Assembly (NCBI RefSeq): GCF_000428525.1
Contig: NZ_AUAC01000008.1
Coordinates: 1 to 64,000, forward strand
Reading direction: 5' to 3'
Length of the DNA: 64,000 bases
From: Hellea balneolensis DSM 19091
GTDB lineage: Bacteria; Pseudomonadota; Alphaproteobacteria; Caulobacterales; Maricaulaceae
A program made the position numbers and the translations under genes. This document shows, piece after piece, positions 26,581 through 35,470 of the stretch. Position 1 is the first letter of the stretch; every line of letters starts with the position of its first letter. A model generated the notes under the pieces. That model was not told where the DNA came from, made no database searches, and worked only from the letters and a program-made list of their open reading frames with translations.

Positions 26581-26607
26581 TGAAACTTTTCACAGGTTGA
26601 ACTCGTT
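26581..26607 (+). promoter_or_regulatory. Candidate ECF promoter for the DUF4198 gene
   Basis: TGAAAC at 26581-26586 and CGTT at 26604-26607 have a 17-base spacer and lie 36 bases before the DUF4198 start. It mirrors the motif on the opposite strand for the DUF4331 operon, so both units are probably switched on together. Confidence 0.5.
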
Positions 26608-26643
26608 TAGAGATTAAATCACATAAAATTAGGACAGAACCTC

Positions 26644-27471
26644 ATGACCCGCTTGATCACTTCTCTCTTTTTTGGCACTGCCCTTAGTCTCTCTCTCAGC
26701 ACATATGCGCAGGCCCATGATTTTTGGTTGGCCCCTCAAAACTATTACATGGAGAAAGCGCGGCCTATACCGCTGGCCATTATGATTGGCCACCCACAGG
26801 ATAAATCTCGCTGGTCTCTCAGTCCTCACCGCGTCGTCAGCCTCTCTTCATTGGGGCCAAATGGAATAACCGACCATCAAAATAGAATGACTCCTCTGAC
26901 GCCCACTGGCGATGTTATATTGTCTTTAAAAGATGAGGGAACACATATGGTTATGATAGAGACAACATCTGCCGTCAGTATTTTACCTCCAGAAAAATTT
27001 ACCGACTATGTCAATGAAGAGGGTCTCACGCCAATCATCGCGCATCGCAGCGAATATGAACTAAATGATGAGGATGGCAGAGAAATTTACTCGCGGCGCG
27101 GAAAAGCTTTGGTGCAAATCGGAGATATGACTGATCAAAAAGCCGCTTATGTAACCCGTCCCGTTGGCATGACTTTGGAAATAGTGCCGCAAGTTAATCC
27201 CTACGCGCTCAAAGCCGGGGCAGAGCTAACGTCTACTGTCTATTACCGCGGAAACCCCATAGAGGGTGTCTCCATAGGCCTCATCAGTCTTGACACGGAA
27301 AAGGGCCTTGTACGAACACAAATAACAAATGCAGAAGGCCAAGTCAGCTTTGACAGACCGGTGACGGGGCAATGGATGCTTCATGCCGTCTGGTCTGACC
27401 CTATGGAAAATACTCTGACTGCTGATTATGATACTATTTTTTCGAGCCTGAGCTTTGGGTTCAATAACTAA
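26644..27471 (+). CDS. DUF4198 domain secreted protein
   Basis: 275 residues. The signal peptide (MTRLITSLFFGTALSLSLSTYAQA) is followed at the predicted mature end by HDFWLAPQNYY, the hallmark start of DUF4198 proteins. A MIGHPQDKSRW segment and a C-terminal Ig-like domain follow (GAELTSTVYYRGNPIEGVSIGLI...TNAEGQVSFDRPVTGQWMLHAVW). Some family members are thought to act in periplasmic metal (Ni/Co) handling near transporters. The N-terminal His and the GH motif are possible ligands, but no transporter is adjacent here. Divergent from the DUF4331 operon with a matching promoter motif. Confidence 0.87.
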   Translation: MTRLITSLFFGTALSLSLSTYAQAHDFWLAPQNYYMEKARPIPLAIMIGHPQDKSRWSLSPHRVVSLSSLGPNGITDHQNRMTPLTPTGDVILSLKDEGTHMVMIETTSAVSILPPEKFTDYVNEEGLTPIIAHRSEYELNDEDGREIYSRRGKALVQIGDMTDQKAAYVTRPVGMTLEIVPQVNPYALKAGAELTSTVYYRGNPIEGVSIGLISLDTEKGLVRTQITNAEGQVSFDRPVTGQWMLHAVWSDPMENTLTADYDTIFSSLSFGFNN

Positions 27472-27570
27472 TGTTTCGGTCACTACAGCTTCACAGTTTG
27501 TTGAAGTTACGCCACAGTTTAATGCTGTATCACGCTGACACTATGCCTTCGCTTAATTTGAAAATCCCCA

Positions 27571-28398
27571 ATGTTTAAAGCCTATAGTCTCTCCGCACTC
27601 ACCCTATGCTTAGCCGCCTGTTCCGCCCCTGAGGCCGTGAATATTTCAGGGTCATCGACGGTTCTGCCCGCCGTGTCCTTGGCAGCGGATAGCTATGTCG
27701 CCGAGACAGGCACGGCCATCATCGTCAATGCGGGCGGATCGGGCAGCGGGTTTAACCAGCTTGCCGAGGGTCAAACCGATATCGGCATGATGTCGCGGAA
27801 TATTACTGCCAGTGAATTGGAGAGGTTCTCTGAGCTTGAATTCACTTCCACCGCCATTGGCCGTGACGCGGTTGTGCCAAGCATCTCCTCTGAAATTTAT
27901 GAAGCGGGCGTGACAGCGCTTACCCTGCCTCAGATTGCGGATATTTATGCGGGCCGTGTAGGTAATTGGTCAGTCTTTGGCGGGCCAGACAGGGCCATAT
28001 TTGCAATTGATAAAGAGGCTAGCCGCGGCACGCGCCAGATTTTTATGTTTGTGGTCACGGGCGACAGCAAAGCCAAAGCCACCGGCGCGGATTTGGTCAC
28101 AGGGTCTAACAATGAAGAGCAAACCGCTTTAACACAAAGCGATTCCGCCATTGGCATGTTGTCCTTCGCCTGGCTGAATGAGGAGGTGCGCGGCCTGTCA
28201 GTGATTATGCCCAATGGCCAAATTATTGAACCGTCACTTGAAAATGTAAGAAATGGAAGCTTCCCTTTTGTGCGCGATTTAACCGTTGTCACGCGGGATG
28301 ATATTAAGCCCGCTGCGCAGAAATTTGTCGATTACCTCTTAGGGCCCGATGGGCAAAAAGCCGTAGAGGCATCAGGTTATATCAGGGTCACTGAGTGA
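27571..28398 (+). CDS. pstS: Phosphate ABC transporter substrate-binding lipoprotein PstS
   Basis: 275 residues. Its lipobox LCLAAC (C17) makes it a lipoprotein rather than a free periplasmic protein. Phosphate-binding segments are visible: ISGSSTVLPAVSLAADSY, NAGGSGSGFNQLAEGQTDIGMMSRNI and DKEASRGTRQIF. It is shorter than E. coli PstS but matches the compact PstS group. It delivers phosphate to PstC/PstA. The stop overlaps the GTG of pstC (GTGA), starting a tightly packed pstSCAB operon. I see no convincing Pho box in the 99 bases upstream. Confidence 0.92.
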   Translation: MFKAYSLSALTLCLAACSAPEAVNISGSSTVLPAVSLAADSYVAETGTAIIVNAGGSGSGFNQLAEGQTDIGMMSRNITASELERFSELEFTSTAIGRDAVVPSISSEIYEAGVTALTLPQIADIYAGRVGNWSVFGGPDRAIFAIDKEASRGTRQIFMFVVTGDSKAKATGADLVTGSNNEEQTALTQSDSAIGMLSFAWLNEEVRGLSVIMPNGQIIEPSLENVRNGSFPFVRDLTVVTRDDIKPAAQKFVDYLLGPDGQKAVEASGYIRVTE

Positions 28399-29294
28399 GC
28401 ACGCTCCTCCTTTCGCAGTCAAAATCACTCTCGCGGCCCAAAGACGCCGTAAAGGTCTATTGCCAGATCAGCGCAATGCTGTCGGTCTTGATTGTCGCGA
28501 TTATTTTAGGCACGCTACTATTGCAAAGTGGGCCGGTTTTAAGTTTGAAAGACACCGGCCTCTTCACAACGGAGTGGAACCCTGATACCGGGCAATATGG
28601 TATGGTACCCATGGTGTTTGGCTCTGTCTTTGTTATGAGTATCGCCATTCTTATCGCCGGGCCCCTCGGCTTAATGACAGCCATATATATTTCGGAAACG
28701 CGCTCTTCCAGATTGCGGCGGTTTATAAAATCGGCATTGGAGCTGCTCACTGGCATACCCTCTATCGTTTATGGCCTGATCGGTGTGGCTTATCTGAATG
28801 TATGGGTGGCTGATGCATTTGATTTGCAATCTGGACGTATTATTCTAACAGCCGGAATTTTACTTGGCATTATGGTGCTGCCAACATTTTTAACCCTCGC
28901 CGAGGACGCGATCTCTTCAGTCCCGCTCAAGTTTCGCGAAAATGCTAAATCGCTTGGACTATACCGTCATGAGGTTTTCAAACAGGTTATCGTTCCGCAA
29001 GCCAAGGCAGGTATTGCAGGGGCGGGCTTACTCGCCATTGGCCGCGCTTTGGGCGAAACCATGGCCGTTATGCTGGTCATTGGGTCTTTGGACCGGCTCC
29101 CCTCCCCGCTTTTTAATCCTCTATCATCCGGGCAAACGATCACCTCCAAGCTAGGACGAGAAATTGGCGAGAGCGCCTTTGGCTCTGTGCATTTTAGCGC
29201 CTTGGTCTTTATGAGCCTGATATTAGTGTCCATCACAATAACGCTGACACTCATATCGCAATATTTCCTATTGCGGAAGAATTCTCGTGTTTAG
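28395..29294 (+). CDS. pstC: Phosphate ABC transporter permease PstC
   Basis: 299 residues with about six transmembrane helices and the binding-protein-dependent transport signature. Recognisable blocks are FGSVFVMSIAILIAGPLGLMTAIYISE, LLTGIPSIVYGLIGVAYL and the EAA-like loop AKSLGLYRHEVFKQVIVPQAKAGIAGAGLLAIGRALGETMAV. It forms the inner-membrane channel with PstA. It starts at GTG overlapping pstS and ends 8 bases into pstA. Confidence 0.94.
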   Translation: MSTLLLSQSKSLSRPKDAVKVYCQISAMLSVLIVAIILGTLLLQSGPVLSLKDTGLFTTEWNPDTGQYGMVPMVFGSVFVMSIAILIAGPLGLMTAIYISETRSSRLRRFIKSALELLTGIPSIVYGLIGVAYLNVWVADAFDLQSGRIILTAGILLGIMVLPTFLTLAEDAISSVPLKFRENAKSLGLYRHEVFKQVIVPQAKAGIAGAGLLAIGRALGETMAVMLVIGSLDRLPSPLFNPLSSGQTITSKLGREIGESAFGSVHFSALVFMSLILVSITITLTLISQYFLLRKNSRV

Positions 29295-30153
29295 AGCCGT
29301 GAATAAAAGACATTTTGCAGAAAAATGTTTCGCGCTCACAACGCGGCTGTCTCTATTATTGTGTGCCGCTGTTTTGCTGTTTCTGCTCGGCTCTATTCTC
29401 TTTCAAGGTATCGGCGCAATGAGCCTCGAATTTCTGTTTACCCCCGCCAGAGAATTCGGAAAATCCGGCGGTATTTTTTATCAGCTCTTTGGCAGCTTAC
29501 TCATCGTTCTCATCGGCGCATTATTAGTCTTGCCCCTTGCCTTCGGTACCGCGTTGTTTCGTAATGCCTATAATTCCAATTCCGTTATTGCCAGAGTGAT
29601 GGATCAAAGCCTTTATGCGCTCAATGCCATTCCCTCTGTCACCTATGGTATTTTTGGGCTTATCTTTTTTGTTAACTTTCTGGGTGCAGGTATTTCATGG
29701 TTTGTCGGCTCTGTTATTTTAGCCATTATGATGCTGCCAACCGTGACGCTGTCGACCTCTCAAGCTATGGCGGCGATTCCGAAAATCTACAATGAGAATG
29801 CCGCCGCTTTAGGCCTTGCCAAGAAAGATATCATCCGCCGCGTGACCTTACCGCAAAGCTTTCACGGCGTTGTCACAGGGCTGCTCATTAGCTTGGCCCG
29901 CGCGATCGGAGAGACCGCGCCGATTATGTTTATCGCCACCGCCTTTTCGGGCGTCAAAGTCCCCAATAGCCTAGTCGAACCTGTCTCAACATTGCCGACC
30001 CATATTCTTGAACTCGCGCAACAGTCCACAGACCCACAAGCGCTGCAAAATGCCTGGGGGGCGAGCCTGACCCTTATATTGCTGGCAGCTATATTTAGCG
30101 GCTTGGCCCTCTTTCTTCGCCGCCGTCTTAATCGTGAAGGACGTTCCTCATGA
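29287..30153 (+). CDS. pstA: Phosphate ABC transporter permease PstA
   Basis: 288 residues with six predicted helices. Family blocks are GGIFYQLFGSLLIVLIGALLVLPLAFGTALF, LNAIPSVTYGIFGLIFFV and the EAA loop NAAALGLAKKDIIRRVTLPQSFHGVVTGLLISLARAIGETAPIMF. It pairs with PstC. It starts at GTG 29287 inside the pstC end, and its stop overlaps the ATG of pstB, so the four genes are translationally coupled. Confidence 0.94.
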   Translation: MFRAVNKRHFAEKCFALTTRLSLLLCAAVLLFLLGSILFQGIGAMSLEFLFTPAREFGKSGGIFYQLFGSLLIVLIGALLVLPLAFGTALFRNAYNSNSVIARVMDQSLYALNAIPSVTYGIFGLIFFVNFLGAGISWFVGSVILAIMMLPTVTLSTSQAMAAIPKIYNENAAALGLAKKDIIRRVTLPQSFHGVVTGLLISLARAIGETAPIMFIATAFSGVKVPNSLVEPVSTLPTHILELAQQSTDPQALQNAWGASLTLILLAAIFSGLALFLRRRLNREGRSS

Positions 30154-30977
30154 CCGCAGAAAACACAGCTTCGCACCTCACCCTTATTGAGACAGGCTCA
30201 CAGGCCCATCCCGAAGAGCTGACGTCCTCCATTCAAATTGACGGCTTTTCAGCTTATTACGGCAAGAATTGCATTATTTCAGGCCTCACTCTGGATATCG
30301 CCCATAAAGGCGTAACCTGCCTACTTGGGCCGTCGGGCACTGGTAAATCAACTCTACTCAGATGGCTAAACCGCATCAACGAAGAAACTGAAAATGCCTC
30401 CTTTACCGGGCGCATAAAAACCTTGGGTCTGGACATCATGGAGGATTATCCCGACGTTACAGAATTGCGCCGCCAGATTGGGATGGTCTTTCAGCAGCCC
30501 TGCGTCTTTCCCTGTTCCGTTTATGATAATATGTTGATGGGGCTGCGTCATCTTAAACTCTCCAAAGCCGAAGCCCGCGAGACAATTAAGGGCAGCCTTA
30601 AGCGCGCTGCGCTGTGGGACGAAGTCGCCCACCGCCTCGAAGCGCCGGCTATATCACTCTCATTAGGTCAACAACAGCGCCTCTGTATCGCGCGGGCTCT
30701 TGTCTTAAAACCCAAAGTGCTTTTACTAGACGAGCCCACAGCCTCAATCGATCCGATATCCTCACGCGCGATAGAAGATCTCGTCGTCGCCTTAGGAGAG
30801 ACCATCTCTATTGTTATGGTCACGCATAATATCGCCCAAACAAAGCGCGTGGCCGATCATGTCGTCTTTATGTGCGACGGAAAAATTGTCGAGCAAGGCT
30901 CACGCAACCACATGTTTTCCCTGCGCACCTGCGATAAAACAAGAACCTATATCACCGAAGAATTTTGCGATTGTTGA
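30150..30977 (+). CDS. pstB: Phosphate ABC transporter ATPase PstB
   Basis: 275 residues. Walker A is GPSGTGKST at residues 60-68, the Q-loop is IGMVFQQPCVFPCSVYDNM, the signature is LSLGQQQRLCIARAL, and Walker B is VLLLDEPTASIDP, followed by the switch His in MVTHNIAQTKRVADHV. The signature reads LSLGQ instead of LSGGQ, a tolerated variant. No phoU or phoB follows; the operon ends here, convergent with a DUF45 gene 14 bases on. Confidence 0.95.
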   Translation: MTAENTASHLTLIETGSQAHPEELTSSIQIDGFSAYYGKNCIISGLTLDIAHKGVTCLLGPSGTGKSTLLRWLNRINEETENASFTGRIKTLGLDIMEDYPDVTELRRQIGMVFQQPCVFPCSVYDNMLMGLRHLKLSKAEARETIKGSLKRAALWDEVAHRLEAPAISLSLGQQQRLCIARALVLKPKVLLLDEPTASIDPISSRAIEDLVVALGETISIVMVTHNIAQTKRVADHVVFMCDGKIVEQGSRNHMFSLRTCDKTRTYITEEFCDC

Positions 30978-30991
30978 AAAGCGTAAAGGCC

Positions 30992-31765
30992 CTACCACTC
31001 TGCGCCCACGGCATGTAAATGCGCCCCGTTTTTGCGTAGCCAGGTCTTGGCCTTTTTGACATCATCATTGATAGAGGCGCAGACATCCCAAAAAGCTTGG
31101 CTGTGATTGGCTTCGATCATATGAGCGCATTCATGGGCGGCGACATAATCCAAGACAAATGGCGGGGCCGAGATAAGCCGCCAGGAATAGCTGATATGGC
31201 CTTCCCCTTTTCGCGTAATGCAACTGCCCCAACGTGAGCTGGTATCGCGCACACTGACTTTGCCAATACGTTTGCCGAGCTTATCAGCATAAAAATGACT
31301 GGCGGCTTCAAGCTCTTCTCTTGCCTCGCGGATCATAAAGCGGCGAACGCGTCCCGGAAAGCTCTCGGCATCCGGCGCAGGCACATTGATAATGCGCCGC
31401 TCATGATTGACTTTGGGGCGGCCCCGTCCGGGCGGTGAAACAAGTTCATAAAGCTCACCGCGCATTAAGATAGACGCGCCTGGCAGAAAAGGCTGCGGGG
31501 GCGGCAAAGCTTCGAGCTGAACGTCTATCCAGTCTTGTTGCTCGCGTGCAAATTTTTTGGCTTTAGACAATGCGCGGATACCCGGTACGATAACGCTAAC
31601 CTCACGCTCCGCTGTATTGACCTTTAGGGAGATGCGCCTCGCCCGCTCAGAGAGCTTATAAACGATGCGCGGGTCGTCTTCGTCGCGAAAAGGGAAAAGC
31701 ACTTTAGCCTCGCCTTTTGGCGTGCTAGGCTTTTTCCGTGCCAAATTTAAAAGGAAGCCGCTCAT
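30992..31765 (-). CDS. YgjP/DUF45-type metallopeptidase-like protein
   Basis: 257 residues from ATG 31765. The frame continues to 31993, but that part overlaps the signal-peptide region of the divergent lipoprotein, so I prefer the short form; ATG 31816 is an alternative. The zinc motif is AAHECAHMIEANHSQAFW (HExxH). Upstream are the family segments RARRISLKVNTAEREVSVIVP and VSVRDTSSRWGSCITRKGEGHISYSWRLI. Proteins of this group resemble SprT/Wss1-like peptidases; their substrates are unclear. The ATG overlaps that of the divergent lipoprotein. Confidence 0.85.
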   Translation of the reverse strand: MSGFLLNLARKKPSTPKGEAKVLFPFRDEDDPRIVYKLSERARRISLKVNTAEREVSVIVPGIRALSKAKKFAREQQDWIDVQLEALPPPQPFLPGASILMRGELYELVSPPGRGRPKVNHERRIINVPAPDAESFPGRVRRFMIREAREELEAASHFYADKLGKRIGKVSVRDTSSRWGSCITRKGEGHISYSWRLISAPPFVLDYVAAHECAHMIEANHSQAFWDVCASINDDVKKAKTWLRKNGAHLHAVGAEW

Positions 31766-33368
31766 GACTTTACTTCGTTCTGCCTCAATCTCTGTGATTC
31801 TTTCAACGGTTGTCATAATGGGGGGCTGCTCCAATAAGGACAAGGGGCCCTCTGCGGAAAAATCGGCCCCTGCGGCAGCGCTTGGGTTGAAAGCGCCGTC
31901 CGATAAAGTCTTTGCCAAGCATTTCGACGTACCGTCACGCACAGTCTCTGACGCCGAAGGCAAGCAAGCTTTGGCGGCGCTTAGTCTGCTCAATCAAAAT
32001 ACTGAGGGTCTGAATTGGGCTGAAACAAGCGGTGCAGATGGCAATTATAGCTATACAGATCTTACTGTGAAAGACGAGGATGGTCAGCTCAGCATCGCGA
32101 AAGCCAACCTTATAGGTGTTCACATGGACGGCGAGACAGCCACATTTGATCGCGCTGATTTCTCCGGCATCAAAATTTATGACGAGACAGAGAATACGAC
32201 TGTCACAATGGGGACTTTATCCGTGGCACGTCCAACACCCGATATGGCCAAAGCGATTATCACCTCGCTGCAAAATATCAGAGACCTTGATGATCTGGAT
32301 CTAGAAATTGACGAGGAAGACTTGGATATGGGTTTTGGTGCACTTGGGATGGGTGATGTGAACATCACCTCTGAGGATCTAAACTTATCGACAAAGAGCC
32401 TGATGTGGGGTGAGGACTCGGACTCAGGTCTGACAGATTTTAAAATTCAGGATGTGACCTTTAAACTCACCGAGAATGCGGAGGAGCCCGTCACCGCGTC
32501 TTTGAAATCATTTTCAGGTACTGGGTTTCGCGGAGATATGCTTGATAACTTGCCTGACAGAGGGCGGAGCCCGCTGGGCATGATGGGCGGATTTAATCCT
32601 TTAGCGAAAATTTACGATACGATAAAAATGGAAGATCTGGACTTTAATAGTTCTTTTGTATCGGTGACTTCGGAGGGGTTTGAAGGCAAGTCCACGGAAA
32701 AAGGCGGCGTAACGACCCAAAAATCTGTGGGGGAGCCTTTCATTATTCGGCTGAAAGAAGCACCAAAAGACCCGCAAGCCAAACAAGCCTATAATATGGT
32801 CAAAGAGCTTGGTTTTGATGAAATCGTTTTGCAATCTAGCCAAACTACAATTCTGGATGCCAATGAAGATACTATAGCCGTAAAAGATGGTCTTTTGTCG
32901 ATGAAGGATGGCTTTAAGCTGTCTTATAATTACGGAGCGTCGGGCGTAAAGGCTATGACAGATAAAATGCAGTCTATGGATAGAGCGGATATGAGCCCCC
33001 GCGAAAGCCAGTCCGAAATGCAAGCAGCCATGGCAGATATGAAGCTTGAGGGGTTCCAAATGCGGCTTGAAGACCAATCAATTGTCGAGCGCGGATTGAA
33101 GTTAGCCGGAAAGTTTCGCGGCGCTACGCCTGATCAGGTAAAAAAGGAAATGAAAGTCGCTCTGGCCCTCGCGCCCATGATGGCCCGCGGCTTAGAAGGT
33201 GAAATGCTCGGCGAAATAAGCGGCGCCTTTGGTGAATTTATCGAAAATGGCGGCACGTTATCTATTGTTGTGGATCCTAAAGAACCTCTCTCCGTTACCG
33301 AACTGGCGGATTATAAACGCTCTAACCTGACGATGGATGATATCGGCTTTTCAGCCAAAGCTGAGTAA
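31764..33368 (+). CDS. Large hypothetical lipoprotein
   Basis: 534 residues from ATG 31764 (AAGGAAG 6 bases upstream). The signal peptide ends at the lipobox VVIMGGC (C21). The mature protein is acidic with many short alternating strands and repeated TxxDxxFDSxxFxSVT-like passages (SLARPTPDM, LMWGEDSDSGLTDFKIQDVTF, MEDLDFNSSFVSVTSEGFEG). This suggests repeated beta units, perhaps a beta-helix or beta-sandwich repeat. No family is recognised. It ends 2 bases before the TMEM175-like gene and probably shares its transcript. Confidence 0.78.
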   Translation: MTLLRSASISVILSTVVIMGGCSNKDKGPSAEKSAPAAALGLKAPSDKVFAKHFDVPSRTVSDAEGKQALAALSLLNQNTEGLNWAETSGADGNYSYTDLTVKDEDGQLSIAKANLIGVHMDGETATFDRADFSGIKIYDETENTTVTMGTLSVARPTPDMAKAIITSLQNIRDLDDLDLEIDEEDLDMGFGALGMGDVNITSEDLNLSTKSLMWGEDSDSGLTDFKIQDVTFKLTENAEEPVTASLKSFSGTGFRGDMLDNLPDRGRSPLGMMGGFNPLAKIYDTIKMEDLDFNSSFVSVTSEGFEGKSTEKGGVTTQKSVGEPFIIRLKEAPKDPQAKQAYNMVKELGFDEIVLQSSQTTILDANEDTIAVKDGLLSMKDGFKLSYNYGASGVKAMTDKMQSMDRADMSPRESQSEMQAAMADMKLEGFQMRLEDQSIVERGLKLAGKFRGATPDQVKKEMKVALALAPMMARGLEGEMLGEISGAFGEFIENGGTLSIVVDPKEPLSVTELADYKRSNLTMDDIGFSAKAE

Positions 33369-33370
33369 TT

Positions 33371-34084
33371 ATGCTTCGGGGCGAAATTACTAAGGGACTC
33401 GATCATGACCCTAATTTTCGGTGGCGCGGCCAGTCGGTCACGCGCATCGAAAACTTATCGGACATTGTCTTTGCCCTCGCGCTTGGCATGATTATTTCCG
33501 CTGCGGTAACGCCGCAAAGCTATGATGAGTTACGTGATTATTTGATTTCAATTATTCCAGCAACAGCCGCCTTTGCTGTACTGATTGGTATTTGGCACAC
33601 ACATTTTACTTTCTTCAGGCGTTACGGAGTCGCTGATAAAAAGATCATCTTCTTTAATGCTATCTTGCTGTTTGTTGTTCTTTATCTCGCCTATCCCTTA
33701 CGCTTTGCTTTTGACAGCTTCTTTGCCTTTGTCATGGGCCTGACTGGAGATCTGAGCCGGATTGAAAGAATGAGACTAAACTTTTCCAGCTCCGGAAATA
33801 TTTTGGGTTTTTTTGGATTGGGATTTATGGTGGTACACATTCTATACATGTTAATGCACCGCCATGTGCTGTCCAAATATACTCTGCTCAATTTATCAGA
33901 GATTGAGATGAAAATTACGCGGCAATCTATTTTCTATCATAGCGGCGTCGCATTATTAGCCGTCATAATGGGTGGTCTGGCTTATTTCACCCCGCTCAAT
34001 GGTTTTGCCGGATTCATATTGGCCTTTACTGGGCTCATACCCTTTTTGGGACAGAAGAAGTACCCTGTCCCTAAGGCCGATTAA
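33371..34084 (+). CDS. TMEM175-like (DUF1211) integral membrane protein, putative potassium channel
   Basis: 237 residues with six predicted helices. The first contains TRIENLSDIVFALALGMIISA, matching the bacterial TMEM175 signature R-x4-SDxVFAxxxT except that the usual Phe before Ser-Asp is Leu. WHTHFTFFRRYG in the second to third helix is another family block. Bacterial homologs form K+-selective channels as tetramers. It is 2 bases downstream of the large lipoprotein and convergent with the symporter, overlapping its stop by four bases. Confidence 0.82.
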   Translation: MLRGEITKGLDHDPNFRWRGQSVTRIENLSDIVFALALGMIISAAVTPQSYDELRDYLISIIPATAAFAVLIGIWHTHFTFFRRYGVADKKIIFFNAILLFVVLYLAYPLRFAFDSFFAFVMGLTGDLSRIERMRLNFSSSGNILGFFGLGFMVVHILYMLMHRHVLSKYTLLNLSEIEMKITRQSIFYHSGVALLAVIMGGLAYFTPLNGFAGFILAFTGLIPFLGQKKYPVPKAD

Positions 34085-35324
34085 TCCACCAAAGTCTTAG
34101 GCGTTTTGTAATAAAGCTTCAAACCATTCGCCGTAGACATTGAATCCGACTGCGTATTCAGCATCGTGCGCATGCGGTCTAATATCAATGTATCAATGGT
34201 GATAATAATGGCGGTGATATAGGTCGCAAAATCGCCCGACACGCCTTGGCTCGTCAGCAATTCCTGTATCAGAACGATAGAGGCGCTCGGGACGCCTGCG
34301 GCAGATGTGGCATAAACCATGGACTGGAAAGCCACGACAAAACGATCGCCAAGCGAAACATCAAGGCCATAAGCCTGCATGCCGTATAGCGAAATCAACG
34401 TTAGTCCCATCAAAGTACCGACCATGTTAATGGTTGCGCCGACGGTATAAAACGGCGTTGCTTCATCCGCATTGGCCCCAAGTTGATCACAAGCAACACG
34501 CGTCGCCGGCAACGTCGCCATGGACGAGCTGGTCGCGATGGCGACGACAGCTTGCGGGACAAGTGCGCGGCCCATAAAGCCCAGGCCGTGACCCAATATG
34601 CGTGAGCTAATCGCGACCATCAGCACCCAAACAATAAACATAGACCCAAGATAAACAGGTAGAACTTTTGAGAGCTTTACGAGAGTCTCTATACCGCCGG
34701 GCCGGTTCAAGGCCAAGGTCAGAGAACCAAATACAGCGAGCGGAATTGTAATCCAGAGAAATTTGATAAAGCCCTTTATGAACATATCCGAGACGATATC
34801 CGCTTGTTGTCCAATGCCGGGATGCTGTCCCTCTAGCGACTTAAGAGAACGGCCCAATAGAATACCAGCATAAATAGAAATCATAAGCGGACTTGTAATC
34901 ACCCCATAGATTTTCTTCATAAAAGGAATGGGTTCAACACTCATGGTCTCAGACAGGCCAAGCTCCGCGGGTGTATCAAATACGGATATTGGGAATAGCG
35001 TATGGGCCAGAACGGCCACTAAGACGCCAATCAATGAAAAGCCGATGAAGAAGCTCAGAACGCGAACGAACTTTGGCCCCATGCCGCCGCGCGAAATCGC
35101 AATCGACGCCCCGATGGAGAGAATAATCAAAGCATACATGACAGGCTTAAGCGGGACAAAGAGCGCGTCCTTGGCTAACGCCGCTATAGACTTTGTCAGA
35201 TAGATGTCCCCATTCGCAGAGGCTCAGTCAAACCTGACAATCCCATACCCCAAAATGCAAAAGCCAGAACAGCTGCGATCATAACAAGGATCAAGAGCGG
35301 TATATTATAATATTTCGTCATCAT
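34081..35324 (-). pseudogene. Dicarboxylate/amino acid:cation symporter (DAACS/SDF family) with N-terminal frameshift
   Basis: The frame from ATG 35139 gives 352 residues of an SDF transporter: helices 3-8, the hairpin motif VAIATSSSMATLPATRVACD, YTVGATINMVGTLMG and AAGVPSASIVLIQELL. It lacks the first helix. That helix is found in another frame from ATG 35324 (MMTKYYNIPLLILVMIAAVLAFAFWGMGLSGLTE) and stops at 35196. Upstream of 35139 the main frame continues backwards as ANGDIYLTKSIAALAKDALFVPLKPV to a stop near 35225. One extra G in the GAGCC at 35221-35225 (minus strand) would join the two into about 410 residues, the family norm. It is a real frameshift, a programmed one or a sequence error; if real, the carrier is probably broken. 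Confidence 0.75.
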
Positions 35325-35419
35325 GGCGAGGGTCCCGAATATGTCTTATTTTGGGGACATCATGGCGGGAGCCCTCTACATTTGCAATGCCCCATTCTCG
35401 CTTGAACTAGCCAAATAAA

Positions 35420-35448
35420 AAGCCGCTATAAGTTATTTAAAGCGGCTC
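35420..35448 (-). terminator. Terminator of the prolyl oligopeptidase gene
   Basis: The arms AGCCGCT (35421-35427) and AGCGGCT (35441-35447) form a stem. On the minus strand it is followed by TTTTTATTT. It lies 22 bases after the peptidase stop. Confidence 0.75.
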
Positions 35449-35470
35449 TTCGTTTAAATTTAAGCGGCTG

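Noticed and set aside
27472-27570. Pho-box-like CTGTATC/CTGACAC upstream of pstS
   Set aside because: The spacing is 10 instead of 11 bases and several positions mismatch; CACAGTTT occurs twice but does not match the consensus.
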